A DNA stretch of 64,000 bases from Tupaia tana (GCA_026018925.1 JAKSZU010000016.1:27618877-27682876); one strand, 5' to 3'; positions 21,270 to 32,468 are shown, counted from the first letter of the stretch. Notes: generated by a model not told the origin, from the letters alone. Translations and numbers: made by a program.

Positions 21270-21517
21270 TTTGATTTTTTTTTTTTTTAGAGAGCTTTTT
21301 GCTATAGGGTACACATGCTCACCAGAGAGATAGAGAGAATTCACCCCTAGGGAGCATGGCCATGCCAAAATCCCTTCTCCTCCATTCTCTTCTGGGGACT
21401 TTGGGCACCCACGCACACTCGCTTGGCGAGAGTTTCAAGCCACTGGGTCCAGTACTTGAACCATGGTCGGACATGTGGGAGTCCAGTACCTTAACCACTA
21501 TTGCACCTAATAGCCCC
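21270..21517 (-). repeat. Type A SINE
   Basis: Antisense copy with TTTTTGCTATAGGGTACACA, GGGTCCAGTACTTGAACC and the TTAACCACTATTGCACC end. Part of the pyrimidine tract is lost. Confidence 0.9.
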
Positions 21518-21589
21518 TTATCCCTACTTACTTTTAAGCATTTGCTTTCCAGATGTTTGTTCACCTCATCCTATCTTCTCTCCTTAACC

Positions 21590-22130
21590 CTTCACATACT
21601 TTTTAAAATTATGCTGTTAACGATATATAACATAAAATTTACCATCTTAATCTTTTTTTTTTTTTTGAGTTTTTTGCTATAGGGCGTGTGCACTTGCCAG
21701 AAAGACAGAAAAAGACAGATAGACAGAAAGAGAAAAATCACTCCCCAGGGGGATGGCCACACCACAATCCCTTCTCCTTCATTCTCCTCTCAAGATCTTG
21801 GGCACACACGCACACACGCCTGGCGTGAGCTTAAGCCACCAGGTCTAGGACTCAAACCACGGTCGACTACATGAGAGTCCAGTGACAGCCATTACATCAA
21901 CTGCTGGTCTCACCATCTTAAGCATTTTAAACGTACAGTGCAGTAGCATTAAGTGTATTCACATTGTTGTGAAACCAAACTTCAAAAATTTTTCATTCCG
22001 CAAAATTAAAATAATACACCCAGTAAGCAACTCATTTCCCCTCCACCTCTTCCACAGACTTTGAAATCACTATTATTTTCTTACAACTATTTTGTACTTC
22101 ATAGCATCTTCTATCAGTAGACCACTCTGG
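21590..22130 (-). repeat. Old L1 fragment split by a SINE
   Basis: TATAACATAAAATTTACCAT before and GTACAGTGCAGTAGCATTAA plus TATTCACATTGTTGTGAAAC after the SINE follow a well-known antisense segment of old L1 3' ends. Confidence 0.7.
21652..21911 (-). repeat. Type A SINE in L1
   Basis: TSD ACCATCTTAA / ACCATCTTAA. Antisense: GCTATAGGGCGTGTGCACTT to ATCAACTGCTGGTCTC. Head subtype ends TTAAGCTCACGCC. Confidence 0.95.
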
Positions 22131-22134
22131 CCTT

Positions 22135-22152
22135 TACACACACACACACACC

Positions 22153-22236
<84 letters not shown>

Positions 22237-22244
22237 TATATATA
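22135..22244. repeat. (CA)n(TA)n microsatellite
   Basis: CA block, then (TA)n with an internal TGTGTGTG patch and a second CA patch. The sequence is partly self-complementary. Confidence 0.96.
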
Positions 22245-22994
22245 TCTATTCATTGCTGAACTTGTTATAAAATGCTTTACAGTTATAAACTTTTCTCTAT
22301 TCAATTTTTGGAAAAACAAGCATTTCTTTTCATGGTGAAGCTTTCTATCAGGACAGGGTGGGGACAGCCCAAGTTGGCACTGCCCTGCAAAACTGGAGCC
22401 ACCTCAGAGAGGGGAGGGTGCATGTGGGTGCTCATGGAGTCAGAGTTTGATGACAGCCTTTAGATGGTTGATATCTAACATGTCTGTTTCAAAATGTGAA
22501 AATAAAGGCACAGGTCTCATGGTGAAAACTCTTGGAGAAACTGACTCAAAGCTAGAAAGAGCTCCTCAGCATGTGATAGCTTAGAGCCTTGGCTCTGCCA
22601 ATGCAATGAACAGTGTTTCAACAGATCACCTCTCAGGGTGAGCCTCCAGGAGGACAGGCTTCAGGACATCATCTTGCTAGGGTTCCTACCTAGAGGAGCT
22701 CACTACCACAGTGATGGAGCTAATGGGCTGGGGTGGTTTTGATGCTCTCTTACTCTGGTAAAAAGTAGAATCACACTTTTTCCTAGGATAGTGACATATC
22801 CACAAAGCTGTATTTGTCAGAAAAAATTACAGCAGACATGAAAGTGTGATAATTTACCAGGAGACTAGTCCTCTATGAGTAAGGAATGTGAAAGACTTCT
22901 GTCCAGTTTCATAAATTGGCCCCGTTCTTTTCAGAGAAAGAACAACTAAGACAGATTACTGGGTGACAGGTAGGTTCCCATAAATGCTCTTATT
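22245..22994. other. No recognisable element
   Basis: No coding or repeat signal I can name. Confidence 0.5.
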
Positions 22995-23383
22995 CTGCTC
23001 AGGCTCTCATAATAAAATATCATTTACTGAGTAGCTTAATCAACCAAAATTTATTTCTCACAGTTCTGGAAGGTGGAAGTCCAAGATGAAACTATTGGCT
23101 CATTTGTTCCTAGTGAGGGCTCACTCTCTGGCTTTCAGACAGTCACCTAGCTACGATCTCACATGGCCTTTCCTCACATGGCTGGGCATGGCAAGAGAGA
23201 GCTTGCTCTCTCTCTCTCTTCCTTTCTTTATAAGGCTACTAATTCATCATGAGGCCCACACCCCCATGACCTAACCTAACTCTAAACACCTCCCCAAATT
23301 CTCCTCTCCAAATTCTATCACACTGGGAGTTAGGGCTTCAGCGTAGGAATTTGGAGAAGTGGAGGCACTTTCAGTCCATAGCA
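22995..23383 (-). repeat. MaLR-type solo LTR (MLT1/MST-like)
   Basis: Antisense: AATTTATTTCTCACAGTTCT, CTTTATAAGGCTACTAATTC, a CTATCACACTGGGAGTTAGG analogue and TTCAGTCCATA follow the reversed LTR of the mammalian ERVL-MaLR group. It is an old, noncoding long terminal repeat with no internal proviral sequence beside it. Confidence 0.75.
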
Positions 23384-24004
23384 TTGTTGATGGCATTTTC
23401 AATGGCGTTTTCAAAGGCAAATCTGACCTAAGCTAAAAAAGGAAGCAAGAAGGGGAAGGAAATGTTATGGTAAACTGGGTTATAAAGTCCTTTACTTGAT
23501 GCATCAAAAGATAAATTGTTTATTCTTAATATAATGATAAATAATGGATCTCTCTATGTTTTGTCTTTTTTTTTTTTTTTGGCTTTGTTACACATTGTAT
23601 ACTTTCAAAAAGGATTTAAAGCACCTTAAATTAAAATCTGAGACATCAGAAACTATGAAGAAAATGGTAATCATAATTATATCAGGAACCGGGGTGTGAC
23701 AAGATTGTTATTTAATACATATAGATCATTTTGAGCATCTTAGAAGCTAAGAAAAAAAATGGTTCCCTTTCAAGATAGTAAAGAAGTTTTTCCACTCTGA
23801 AATTAAATTTTAAAAGGAATTTATTATTAAATTGAAATAAGAGTCAGTGAAAAGACTACATTTATTTTTTATGGCTAGCTTCCATAATGCCAATAGGGTA
23901 GAATATTGCTCTACAGCAGAGCAGGGGTGATTTTACAGGTCTGGACACATTCGTTTCTCATGACCAGCTTCATGCAAGGGTGGGACTTAGAGAAAGAGCT
24001 AGAC
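23384..24004. other. No recognisable element
   Basis: A T16 run lies near 23566. Otherwise nothing I can assign. Confidence 0.5.
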
Positions 24005-24192
24005 CAGTATCTCTCCAATGTGTTACCCACCCCACCCAGCACCTACATCTGAGTCAGCTGAACTGCTGATAAAATAGACATTCTTGAGCCAATACAGACC
24101 TTCTGAATCAAAATAGTAGGAGGAAGGGGCTACAAATCTACATTTTTGAAACTCCCTTGGTGAGCCTATGCCCACTAAACTTTGAGACACCA
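24005..24192 (+). repeat. MER5A-like hAT-Charlie MITE
   Basis: CCAGTATCTCTCCAATGTG, CAGACCTTCTGAATCAAAAT, GCTACAAATCTACATTTTTG and CTAAACTTTGAGACACC match MER5A in order, including the near-terminal inverted repeat. Confidence 0.85.
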
Positions 24193-25107
24193 AGATGTAG
24201 AAAAAAAAAAGAGTATACATGTCCCCGTAAGCATTTTCTTTTATACTGTCAGCATTGCTAGATAGAAAGAAATTCCTATTCTTCAGGTACCTGAAGCCAG
24301 CTACCAGAATTGACAAACTGTTGTGAAAATTAAGGGATCTGACATCCACTCTTTCTCAAAGAAATGCCACCATTCCCAAAGTGGCAGGATTCAATTTTTT
24401 CTCTAAAAATTATATACCTAAATGAGCATCTGGTTGTAAACCAAGGTCATGCACATGAACTATAGAAGACATAAAACACTGGCTTACATTTCAAAGACAT
24501 GTGTTAGCCATCAACTGCCATGATCACATTATTTCACAGGACTCCTAACATTGAGATGCAATTCCTCCAATGGTGTCTGTTCATTATAATAAGTAAGTGA
24601 GACAGATAGTCTCTGAATACTTAAAAAAGAGTCTATTATAAAAGCAACTGCTAACACTCTCAGTGAAAGAGTCGATTATTAAATAGTCAAGAACAAGTTA
24701 GTTGCTTGTTAATCCATCAGTACCTGAAATCTGCTATGGATGAGTGTTTACAAATGAAAATTAGCAAATACTATAAAATCAGGGCTTATTTTTCCCCACA
24801 GAAAGTTGGTTTACCACTCATACCACTGGAACATACTAAGGAACAAATCCAAAACACAGAATGCAGTCACCTTCCTAAAACCCTTGACAAGAAGAATCAT
24901 ATGTCCTTCCAGCATAGACACTTTTTCTCCTGTTCTTTTCCCAGAGCTAACTTGGGTAATGGTCTATGTGGAAAGTTGAGATTGTCCAGGTAGTCAGGTG
25001 CAGTCTAATTCTGTGTAAACAGGCTCAATGTGGTGGATTTGTAAGGGTTGTTTAAAAGGAAAAAACAAGTCTTCAGCTGGTATTTTTTTCCATTAAGATC
25101 TCTCTCA

Positions 25108-25110
<3 letters not shown>
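24193..25110. other. No recognisable element
   Basis: No repeat assigned. An open stretch of 95 codons at 24706-24993 has no recognisable motif. Confidence 0.5.
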
Positions 25111-25111
<1 letters not shown>

Positions 25112-25155
<44 letters not shown>

Positions 25156-25158
25156 ATA

Positions 25159-25199
<41 letters not shown>

Positions 25200-25200
25200 C
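25112..25200. repeat. (TG)n(TA)n microsatellite
   Basis: Two long TG blocks are separated by a TATGTATATGTA spacer, then a TA block. Confidence 0.97.
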
Positions 25201-25228
25201 TTATATATCTTTTTTTCTTTTTTTCCCC

Positions 25229-25520
25229 TAGCCTTGTAATTACAGTTGGTAATGAACTAGACTGCAATGCCAGAAGCCACATAGCTGACTTCAAGTACAG
25301 ATCCCCAGGTCAGCTTGAAAACACACATAGCATATGTGCACATGCCCAAAATTCTGAGGAACTGGAGGGTCAGAGAAAGTGGGTGCAGTGTGATGATACC
25401 CTGTCAAAGATGCTTCTCTCTCTCTATCTCTGTCTCTGTCTCTCTTTCTCTCTCTCTCTCATGCATGCACACATGCTCTCTCTATCATTAGTAAAATTAA
25501 TAAACCTTTTAAAAAGAACA
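25229..25520 (+). repeat. Strongly diverged tRNA-derived SINE
   Basis: CCACATAGCTGACTTCAAGT, ATGTGCACATGCCCAAAATT and a long CTCTCTCT tract with ATGCATGCACACATGC keep type A order. The 5' end and B box are badly decayed. Confidence 0.6.
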
Positions 25521-25989
25521 ATGCACTTTTGGTACTCATAGGGATAAATTTTAAATGCAAACACCTAGAAAAATGAGTTCACTGACTTCAATGTTTTCTA
25601 AGTTGGGAATAAATGATCTGTTCCTGAACAGATGCGGGTTTGGGTAGGAGGAAAGGGGTAATAAACACAAGAGTTTGGAGCCTGACAAAAGTGAGAAGAA
25701 TGAACTACATCAAATAACTACATGTAGGGTGGCTGAACTGAATAAAATGTAGCTGACTGCTTCATTATGTCCTTGCCCTATCCTATCAAGAAGCTTGTCT
25801 TTAGAACACAAAAGCAAAAATCAAACATTAATTCACACTACAACTCTCAGCATTTTATACAACATCTCAAGGGTAAGGAGCTCTCATAGCATTCTCTTTT
25901 GGGGATGCAAAACAGTTCTGGGTTACTCCATACACTAATCCAGTTGTTCACTGTAAAAACACTAGCGTGTACCAAGACCGGTAGAATGT
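25521..25989. other. No recognisable element
   Basis: No coding or repeat signal I can name. Confidence 0.45.
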
Positions 25990-26124
25990 ATCAGATTAAA
26001 GACAAGACTAGTTGCCTATTGTTGGCGAGAATCTGAAAAGTGGACACTTAAGGGAGAGCATTTAGGCAATTCATAGAAAAAGTCTTAAAATAAATGCATA
26101 TAGTTTGGTTTCATGACAATATAA

Positions 26125-26345
26125 TTAAGGCAACCAAACCCCACATGGTTAACTGTGTGGTTCAAGTCCTGGACCCAGCAGCTTGAGAAATATGCTGGGC
26201 ACATGTGTGTGCATGCAAAAAATCACAGAAGGAGGGAGAGATGGAGGAGGAAGGATTGTAGCATGACCCATAGAAGGTGCCTTCTCCTCTCCCTCTCTCT
26301 TTCTGTCTCTCTCTGGTGAGTATACATGCCCTCTAACAAAAGCAA
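26125..26345 (+). repeat. 5'-truncated type A SINE
   Basis: It starts near CCCCACATGGTTAACTGTG, so the A box is missing. The tail is ACATGCCCTCTAACAAAAGC. Confidence 0.85.
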
Positions 26346-26511
26346 ACAAAACGAAACAAAAGTTGTGATTTAGTGAGTCTTCTAAGGATTTATTCTAAGG
26401 ATATAATCATGTAAGGATCCAAAAATGTATGTAAGGATGTGTATTATTTATTTTAAAAATCTTTATATCCTAAATATCTGTCAATGGAAAATGGCTAAAA
26501 TATTATGGTTC

Positions 26512-26735
26512 TGGGCTGGTCCCAGGGCTTAGTAACTAAGGGAACTGGAACTCACATGGCTGAATGCAGAGCTAGAAGTTTGAAAAACACACAGGGCATG
26601 TGTGAATGCATGCCCCAAATCTCAACAGGATGGAGACATGGAAGAGAAGGGACTGCAGCATGACCACACCCCATTGGAGGTAGATGCTTCTTCCTCCTTC
26701 TCTCTGTCTCTCTTTGGTAAGCACACAAGCTTTCT
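26512..26735 (+). repeat. Diverged type A SINE
   Basis: GGCTGGTCCCAGGGCTTAGT, a decayed B box and a truncated tail ending GGTAAGCACACAAGC. Confidence 0.78.
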
Positions 26736-26854
26736 GGTTTTAACATATATATATTATGGTACCTCCACACAAAGGAATTAAAAATGATCATGCAAAGAAT
26801 TAGTAATATAAAAATATGATCCAAATATAGTGATCAGTGAAAAACGTTTAAAAT

Positions 26855-27104
26855 GGGACTGGCAAATGGTGCAATGGTTACATCATTGGGCTCCCACATG
26901 GCCGACTGTGGTTAGAGACCCAAACCAGGAAGATCTGAAACTCATGCTGGGCTCATGTGTGTGCATGCCCAAGTCCCAAAAGGAAGATAGAGGAGAAGGG
27001 ATTGCGGAGGGCTATCCCCCATAGGGGGTTATTTCTTGCTTTCTATCTGTCTCTGTCTCTCCAGTGAGCACATGCACCCTATAGCAAAAATTTCTCAAAA
27101 AAAA
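26855..27104 (+). repeat. Type A SINE
   Basis: GGGACTGGCAAATGGTGCAA head, CCCCCATAGGGGGTTATTTC body hairpin, tail ATGCACCCTATAGCAAAAAT. Flanks AAAACGTTTAAAAT and AAAAAGTTTATTAT look like a decayed TSD. Confidence 0.93.
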
Positions 27105-27117
27105 AAGTTTATTATAA

Positions 27118-27427
27118 ATAAAAAATTAATAAAGTTAAATAAAAGAATTTTTTAAAAAAATTAATAGAATCACATGAGCAATAGAATAATATTTGAAGGT
27201 TTAACATTCATGTCACTAGAGTCTTAGAGAACAAGGAGAGATGGGCACAGAAAATATATTTGACAAAATCATGACCAAATCTTCCTAATTTAGTTAAAGA
27301 CACAAAACTTTTAGATTCAAAAAGTTCATCAGGGGCTGGCAGGTGGTGTGATGGTTAAAGGTGCTAGACTTCCACATGGCTGACCGTGGTTCAAGTCCCG
27401 GACCTGGTAGCTTGCTTTCTCACTTTC

Positions 27428-27473
<46 letters not shown>

Positions 27474-27503
27474 ATGAGCACATATGTCCTGCAGCAATTT
27501 TTT
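27118..27503 (+). repeat. Chimeric inserted block: B1 tail + L1 + B2 SINE
   Basis: The block begins with the 3' tail of a B1 SINE (ATAAAGTTAAATAAAAGAAT), continues with an L1 fragment (27153-27331) and ends with a B2 SINE and A-tail. The first two parts and the junction to the SINE match 45170-45364 at about 90 percent by eye. The block is flanked by AAAAAAAGTTTATTATAA (27100) and AAAAAAAGTTTATAATAA (27504). Confidence 0.75.
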
Positions 27504-27508
27504 AAAAA
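27332..27508 (+). repeat. tRNA-derived SINE, type B2
   Basis: GGTTCAAGTCCCGGACCTGG B-box region, a (CT)n tract and the B2 tail CATATGTCCTGCAGCA. The head occupies exactly the same L1 position as the B1 head at 45364. Confidence 0.9.
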
Positions 27509-27739
27509 AAGTTTATAATAATATATTTATTGTGATGCCACTCTTATAAGCTTACATATTTCTATGTATACATTCATGAGAAAAAAGCCTGAAATGTATT
27601 TGGCAAAATGGTAAAAGTAGTGATGCCTGGATTATGTGAATTCAAGTGAATGATTTCTTTTTCTCCATTTTTTCTAATACTTGTGAGTTTATAATATATG
27701 CATAGTAAAAGTAATGTTGGGTTTTTATAATTTCTTTTT

Positions 27740-28018
27740 TTAGAGAGTTGGGTTTTTTGGTTGTATTTTTTGTTTTGTTTTTGTTTTTGTTGTTTTTTTG
27801 CTATAGGCATATGTGCTCACTGGAGAGATGGAGAGGGACAGAGAGACAAAAGCGAGAAATTACCCCCCAAGGGGAATGACCACACTGCAATCCTTTCTCC
27901 TCCATTCTCCTCTTGAGACCTTGGGCATGTGTGAGTTTTAAGCCACCAGGTCCAGGACTCAAACCACAGTAGACTGTGTGGGAGTCCAGCAATGTAAGCA
28001 TTATGTTATCTGCTGGTC
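27740..28018 (-). repeat. Type A SINE
   Basis: Antisense: a long T/G-rich start, then TGCTATAGGCATATGTGCTC, ending TTATCTGCTGGTCCT. TSD approximates TAATGTTGGTTTTT. About 20 nt are missing in the body between CTTGGGCATGTG and TGAGTTTTAAGCC. Confidence 0.92.
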
Positions 28019-28035
28019 CTAATAATGTTGTTTTT

Positions 28036-28424
28036 AAGAACTTCGTCAATGAAAAAGGAAGTGAGGCAGAATTAGCCTTCATTTACGGCAAAAGTCGTTA
28101 TTTTTTGTCTGTGTCAAACAAGGAAATTTAAAGATGTGTAAATTGCTAAGGAAAGACTGACAATTGCTGGGGTATGCACATTTTTAATATTGGGTTGGGC
28201 CTGGTTTCTATTTGTGTCTCATCAATCTATCTGTGTGTCCTCGATGTTCATGAGATCTACTCATTCCAACTTCACTGATGTTTAAGAGATGCAATGTTCT
28301 CTAAAGAACCTTTTAAAATTTTACAGCCATCGTGTGTTTAGGAGAAATGCCAAGCGCCACTTCTCATAAAACTGAAATATTCCCCACAGCCTATCAGCAA
28401 GACATACAGAACAATAATGGGTGG
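28036..28424. other. No recognisable element
   Basis: No coding or repeat signal I can name. Confidence 0.45.
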
Positions 28425-28487
28425 CCCAGTGTGAGTTTAAGCCCCTGGGTCTGGGACTTCACAGTCATTACATCATCTGCTGGTCCC
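28425..28487 (-). repeat. Type A SINE fragment with internal deletion
   Basis: Only GTGAGTTTAAGCCCCTGGGT, GGGACTTC and then ATTACATCATCTGCTGGTCC remain, so the middle of the head is deleted and the body and tail are absent. Confidence 0.85.
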
Positions 28488-28875
28488 AGGGTCCCTTTTT
28501 AAGGTCACATTCTGGCTCCATTCACTCTGTGGATGTTTCTTTCTCCTTCTTTATCATGTTTGAGTTAGCCTGTTCATCCTGTTTCTCTACGTGCTCTCCC
28601 AAATAGACAAAGTACTAAAATTTAAAGAACAAAATAACTAATATGCCCTCCTGCTTTCCTTCTCCAGTACTGCTTGAGCTTCAGACAGTTGTCTTTAATT
28701 TAGAACAGCACTGGTCACATGAAGAAGCTCTTGCCATTGGATGGGATACCCTTAGTCTAAGATGCCAAGAGTCATCCTGTAAAGTAGACAGAGTAATTAA
28801 CATCAAACTCAACTAGGGTTCCTTGGAACACAACTAAAAACTCCTTGATTCAATTCATCAACACTTAAGATACCA
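28488..28875. other. No recognisable element
   Basis: No coding or repeat signal I can name. Confidence 0.45.
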
Positions 28876-29082
28876 GGGCCAGGTTGTGGTACAGTGATAA
28901 TCCAACTGGACCCACATAAGAAAGATCCTGAGTTTGAGTCCCAGGACCTTCCTGAGCACATCAAGGGCACACATGCATTCCCATGATCTGGGCTGACTGA
29001 GACTAGGGTAGATGGGAATGTGAGACCTTTTTGGGGTACCTGTCTCTCTGTTTATCTCACAGAAGAAATAAATAAATTTTTA
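28876..29082 (+). repeat. tRNA-derived SINE, type C (well preserved)
   Basis: Good reference copy of the family: GGGCCAGGTTGTGGTACAGT (A box), GAGTTTGAGTCCCAGG (B box), CCATGATCTGGGCTGACTGA, GGGGTACCTGTCTCTCTG and an AGAAGAAATAAATAAATTTT tail. Confidence 0.85.
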
Positions 29083-29677
29083 AAAAATTGAACATACCCG
29101 CTCTCTACTCCACCAAACCAAATGTTATCTTCATTTTCCCTGAGACCAGCCTTGTACATGCTCTTATGGAGAGTTCCAAAAAAGCAGATTGCAAGCTTCT
29201 TTATCTTATGGAACTAACCAGCTAGAGAGCCAATTAATACGAAATGTGAGATGGCATATATTTAGACACAGAATTGGTGGTAGGGCCTACAAATGCTGGA
29301 GGATTAGGAAAATTGAGTCTAGGGTGAACTGGCATTTTCAGGGAATGTTCTGGGTCATGAAAGATGGGTGATTCTTCCTAGAGAAGGGAAAAGCGCCTGA
29401 GGGAGAGCAGAGGCACACTGGTGAGCCAGAAGATGGTGTGTTCTGGGAGAGGTAAAGAGATTGCCTGGGAAGAGGCTTAGGGTAGCACTGGTAGGTATTC
29501 AGAGGGGAATTTAGAGAGGTGACAAAACTCAGGAAGGAGTTAAAGCCTAGGCAAGAACCCAAGCCTGAGGCTGTAGCAAAAGGCAGCCTTCACTTGGCGG
29601 CAGAGTTAAATCTTGAGCAACAAAGTTATGTGATGAAAGCAATGTTCTACCAGGAGCAAACTTCTCCACGAGACTTT
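29083..29677. other. No element assigned
   Basis: Purine-rich text at 29340-29620 faintly resembles antisense L2, but I cannot support it. Confidence 0.4.
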
Positions 29678-29948
29678 TTTTTTTTTTTTTTTTTTTTTGA
29701 GAGGTTTGCACTATAGGGCGCGTGCGCTCGCCAGACAGACAGAGAGAGACAGAGAGACAGAAAGCGAGAAATCACCTCCCGGGGGGATGGTCACACCGCA
29801 ATCCCTTCTCCTCCATTCTCCTCTCGGGATCTTGGGCACACACGCACATGCGCCCGGCGTGAGTTTTAAGCCACTGGGTCCAGGACACGAACCGCGGTCG
29901 ACTACATGGGAGTCCAGGGACATAGCCATTACGCTAACTGCTGGTTCC
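29678..29948 (-). repeat. Young type A SINE
   Basis: TSD CTCCACGAGACTTT / CTCCACAAGACTTT. CpG-rich; B-box GCG subtype (antisense GGACACGAACCGCGG). It starts GGGAACCAGCAG, a variant first dozen bases shared with several other young copies. Confidence 0.97.
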
Positions 29949-29962
29949 CTCCACAAGACTTT

Positions 29963-30413
29963 AAGGATGGTAATCCCTAGGAAACCAATAAACATATGAA
30001 AGCATGTTCTCCATCTCTTGGACAAGCCTACGTTCCCTGTTTTATCACACTTACTGTGGTTTAAAATCATCTAAAACAAAGACTCTTTCTTACCCCAACT
30101 ATTAATCAGTTTTCCTGCCTTTTTTAAAATCCACATATATTTGCAATTGCTTCATAGAATTTGGTTTGAGAGAAAGAAATGTCCCATTGCCCTCTAGTTA
30201 AAGAAATACTTTCATTTTTTTCTCTGTTGGGAAGTGAGACCACAGGCTCTGGTGTAGTCCCAACATAATACAAGCTATGTGCTCCAAGCCAGGTCAGTCA
30301 AACCATCAGACTATTCCCACACTACTCACTCAGTCCCACCTGCAGGCTGTATGACCACCCCTAGGCCACCACAGGAACTGAGACAGATGACTTGTCAAGA
30401 GGCCAAGGGGTCA
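29963..30413. other. No recognisable element
   Basis: No coding or repeat signal I can name. Confidence 0.45.
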
Positions 30414-30685
30414 GGGGACCAGCAGTTAGCGTAATGGCTATGTCGCTGGACTCTCACGTAGTCGACTGCGGTTCGTGTCCTGGACCTGGTGGCTTAAAAC
30501 TCACACCGGGCGCTTGTGCGTGCGTGCCCAAGATCCCTAGAGGAGAATGGAGGAGAAGGGATTGAGGCGTGGCCATCCCCCCGGGGGGGTGATTTCTTGC
30601 TTTCTGTCTCTCTGTCTCTCTCTGTCTGTCTGGCGAGCGCACACGCCCTATAGCAAAAACCTCTCCAAAAAAAAAAAAAAAAAAA
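30414..30685 (+). repeat. Young type A SINE
   Basis: Very well preserved: CAGTTAGCGTAATGGCTATG, B box GGTTCGTGTCC (GCG subtype after CpG decay), CCCCCCGGGGGGGTGATTTC, tail CACGCCCTATAGCAAAAACC. Confidence 0.97.
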
Positions 30686-31671
30686 CCTAAGAAAATGGCC
30701 AACTTAATCATAGGGACAAGTCTGGAGTTGAATATTCCAGAATTTAATCAGAAAGATCAAACCACAACAGAAGATAGATTAGGTGCATGAGAGTGAACTG
30801 AAATAGCATTTTATGACTTTTGACTAAAACATTGTTGATTTCCTTTTAGGCTTTGTTTTCTAGTTTTAAGGATTTTTGTCCTGTCTTGAGCTGCCAACAG
30901 GTTCATGTACCTATCTGAACAGAATTCTAACCTGTTCCCTGGCTTTAAGTTTTAAGCAAAGTTCCTTAGCATTTCTTTGATTTATTAAAGCTAAAACTGC
31001 TTTTCTTGAAATTAAAAATATATCTAAAAATACCTCTTTAATGACTGTAGTAAGCTATATAGCATCAATTAGGTACTTCTTATAGTATATTCATTCTACT
31101 CAGAGTTTCACACCTGAAGTCAGACATGTATATACCAGCTAAACTTGCTATTGAAAGTAGATAATTTAAGAAATTTTGTCAATCAGTAAAATGTGGGGAG
31201 AAAAAAGGAACAGAAAACAACTGTAGACACCTGAGATAGCATGGGAGGAGAGTGGGAAATGGCAGGGGTGAGAAATAGGGGTAAAATTTATCCATATTTT
31301 TAGTCTAAAGTATTTTGTGAATCAATAAAATGTGGAAAAATGTTTAGCATAGGAGAGAATGGAAAGGGGAAGGAAAAAACAAGTGAAAGTATGCTTAATT
31401 GACAAAAAAATGAGAAGCTATTTACTGATAAGTTATAGAGTAATGTCTTTGGCTGACATGCATAGTATTTGTGCTGGAAAAAGAAATATCATATACTGTA
31501 ATTAAATGTAAATAAATTAATTAATTTTAAAAAAAGAAAAGAAAAAATACAGTAAATATCCTAGAAGCTGCCAGTATAAGACTATAATGTGCCAGGATTT
31601 GGTTTTTCTTGTATTTCGACTGTTTGCAGTTTGCTGAAATTTTTAGGTCTACTCATTACTGGGTTTTAAAA
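30686..31671. other. No firm assignment
   Basis: 31170-31520 (for example ATCAATAAAATGTGGAAAAA, ATATCATATACTGTAATTAA) may be the A-rich 3' end of an L1, but this is weak. The remainder is unassigned. Confidence 0.35.
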
Positions 31672-31843
31672 AGATATTTATTTATTTATATTTATTATTA
31701 TTGTTTTTAAATTTGTTATTGTGCATGTCCACTCACCAGAGAGAGAGAGAGAGAAAGTGGGAAAGCAAGACATCAGGTCCACGAATTGAATGGGAGTCGG
31801 CCACATGAGACAGCACTGTAACCACCACTCTACCTGCTGGCCC
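31672..31843 (-). repeat. tRNA-derived SINE, type B2
   Basis: Antisense tail TTGTTATTGTGCATGTCCAC, a (GA)n tract, and the CACTCTACCTGCTGGCCCC end. The head has a small deletion at the B box. Confidence 0.85.
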
Positions 31844-31860
31844 CTCGTTACTGTTTTTTA

Positions 31861-32118
31861 TTTTTTTATATTTTTTTGGAGAGGTTTTCGCTATAGGGCA
31901 CGTGCGCTCACCAGACAGAGACATAGAGACAGAAAGCGAGAAATCACCCCCTAGGGGGGATGGCCACGCTGCAATCCCTTCTCCATTCTCCTCTCGGGAT
32001 CTTGGGCATGCACGCACACGTGCCCGGCGTGAGTTTTAAGCCACCAAGTCCGGGACGTGAATCGCGGTCGACTACGTGGGAGTCCAGCCACATAGCCATT
32101 GCGCTAACTGCTGGTTCC
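31861..32118 (-). repeat. Young type A SINE
   Basis: TSD CGTTACTGTTTTTTA at 31846 and 32119. B-box GCG subtype (antisense GGGACGTGAATCGCGG); begins GGGAACCAGCAG. Confidence 0.97.
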
Positions 32119-32133
32119 CGTTACTGTTTTTTA

Positions 32134-32468
32134 AAAACTAAATTTGGAAGATGTTAAGCCAATGTTTATGCAATCCATGATAATTCCCTGGAAATATTAA
32201 TACCCATGTTTGGTAATTTATAGAATAAGCAGATACCAGTGAAAAAGATTTGAATAATACCCTTAATCCAATTGACTTAACTAGAATTTCTAGAATACAA
32301 CAACTACAGAAGACACAATTTTCCAATTGAAACATGGAATCTTCACTAAGATAGATAATATTTGAGCAATAAAGCAAATCTTAATAAGTGTATAAGGATT
32401 GAAATCATATGGAGTATGTTCTATAACCACAATGGAATTAAATTAGAAATCAATGGCAAAGTATCTAG
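32134..32468. other. No recognisable element
   Basis: No coding or repeat signal I can name. Confidence 0.45.

Larger units (their letters stand above)
25990..27735 (+). repeat. Old L1 3' region in pieces
   Basis: Sense L1M-type 3' noncoding text is present in pieces at about 26040-26125, 26346-26511 (AAATATCTGTCAATGGAAAA), 26736-26854 (ATTATGGTACCTCCACACAA) and 27510-27735 (GAAAAAAGCCTGAAATG, then TGATTTCTTTTTCTCC). Three type A SINEs and one composite block separate the pieces. Confidence 0.65.

Noticed and set aside
22135-22244. CRISPR-like regular repeats
   Set aside because: Dinucleotide microsatellite in a mammalian genome; no repeat-spacer structure.
29083-29677. L2 fragment
   Set aside because: Resemblance was confined to low-complexity purine-rich text and was too weak to call.
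30414-30500. Possible tRNA gene (good A and B boxes)
   Set aside because: It is the head of a repeated SINE with body, A-tail and TSD. No proper cloverleaf anticodon arm or acceptor stem was evident.
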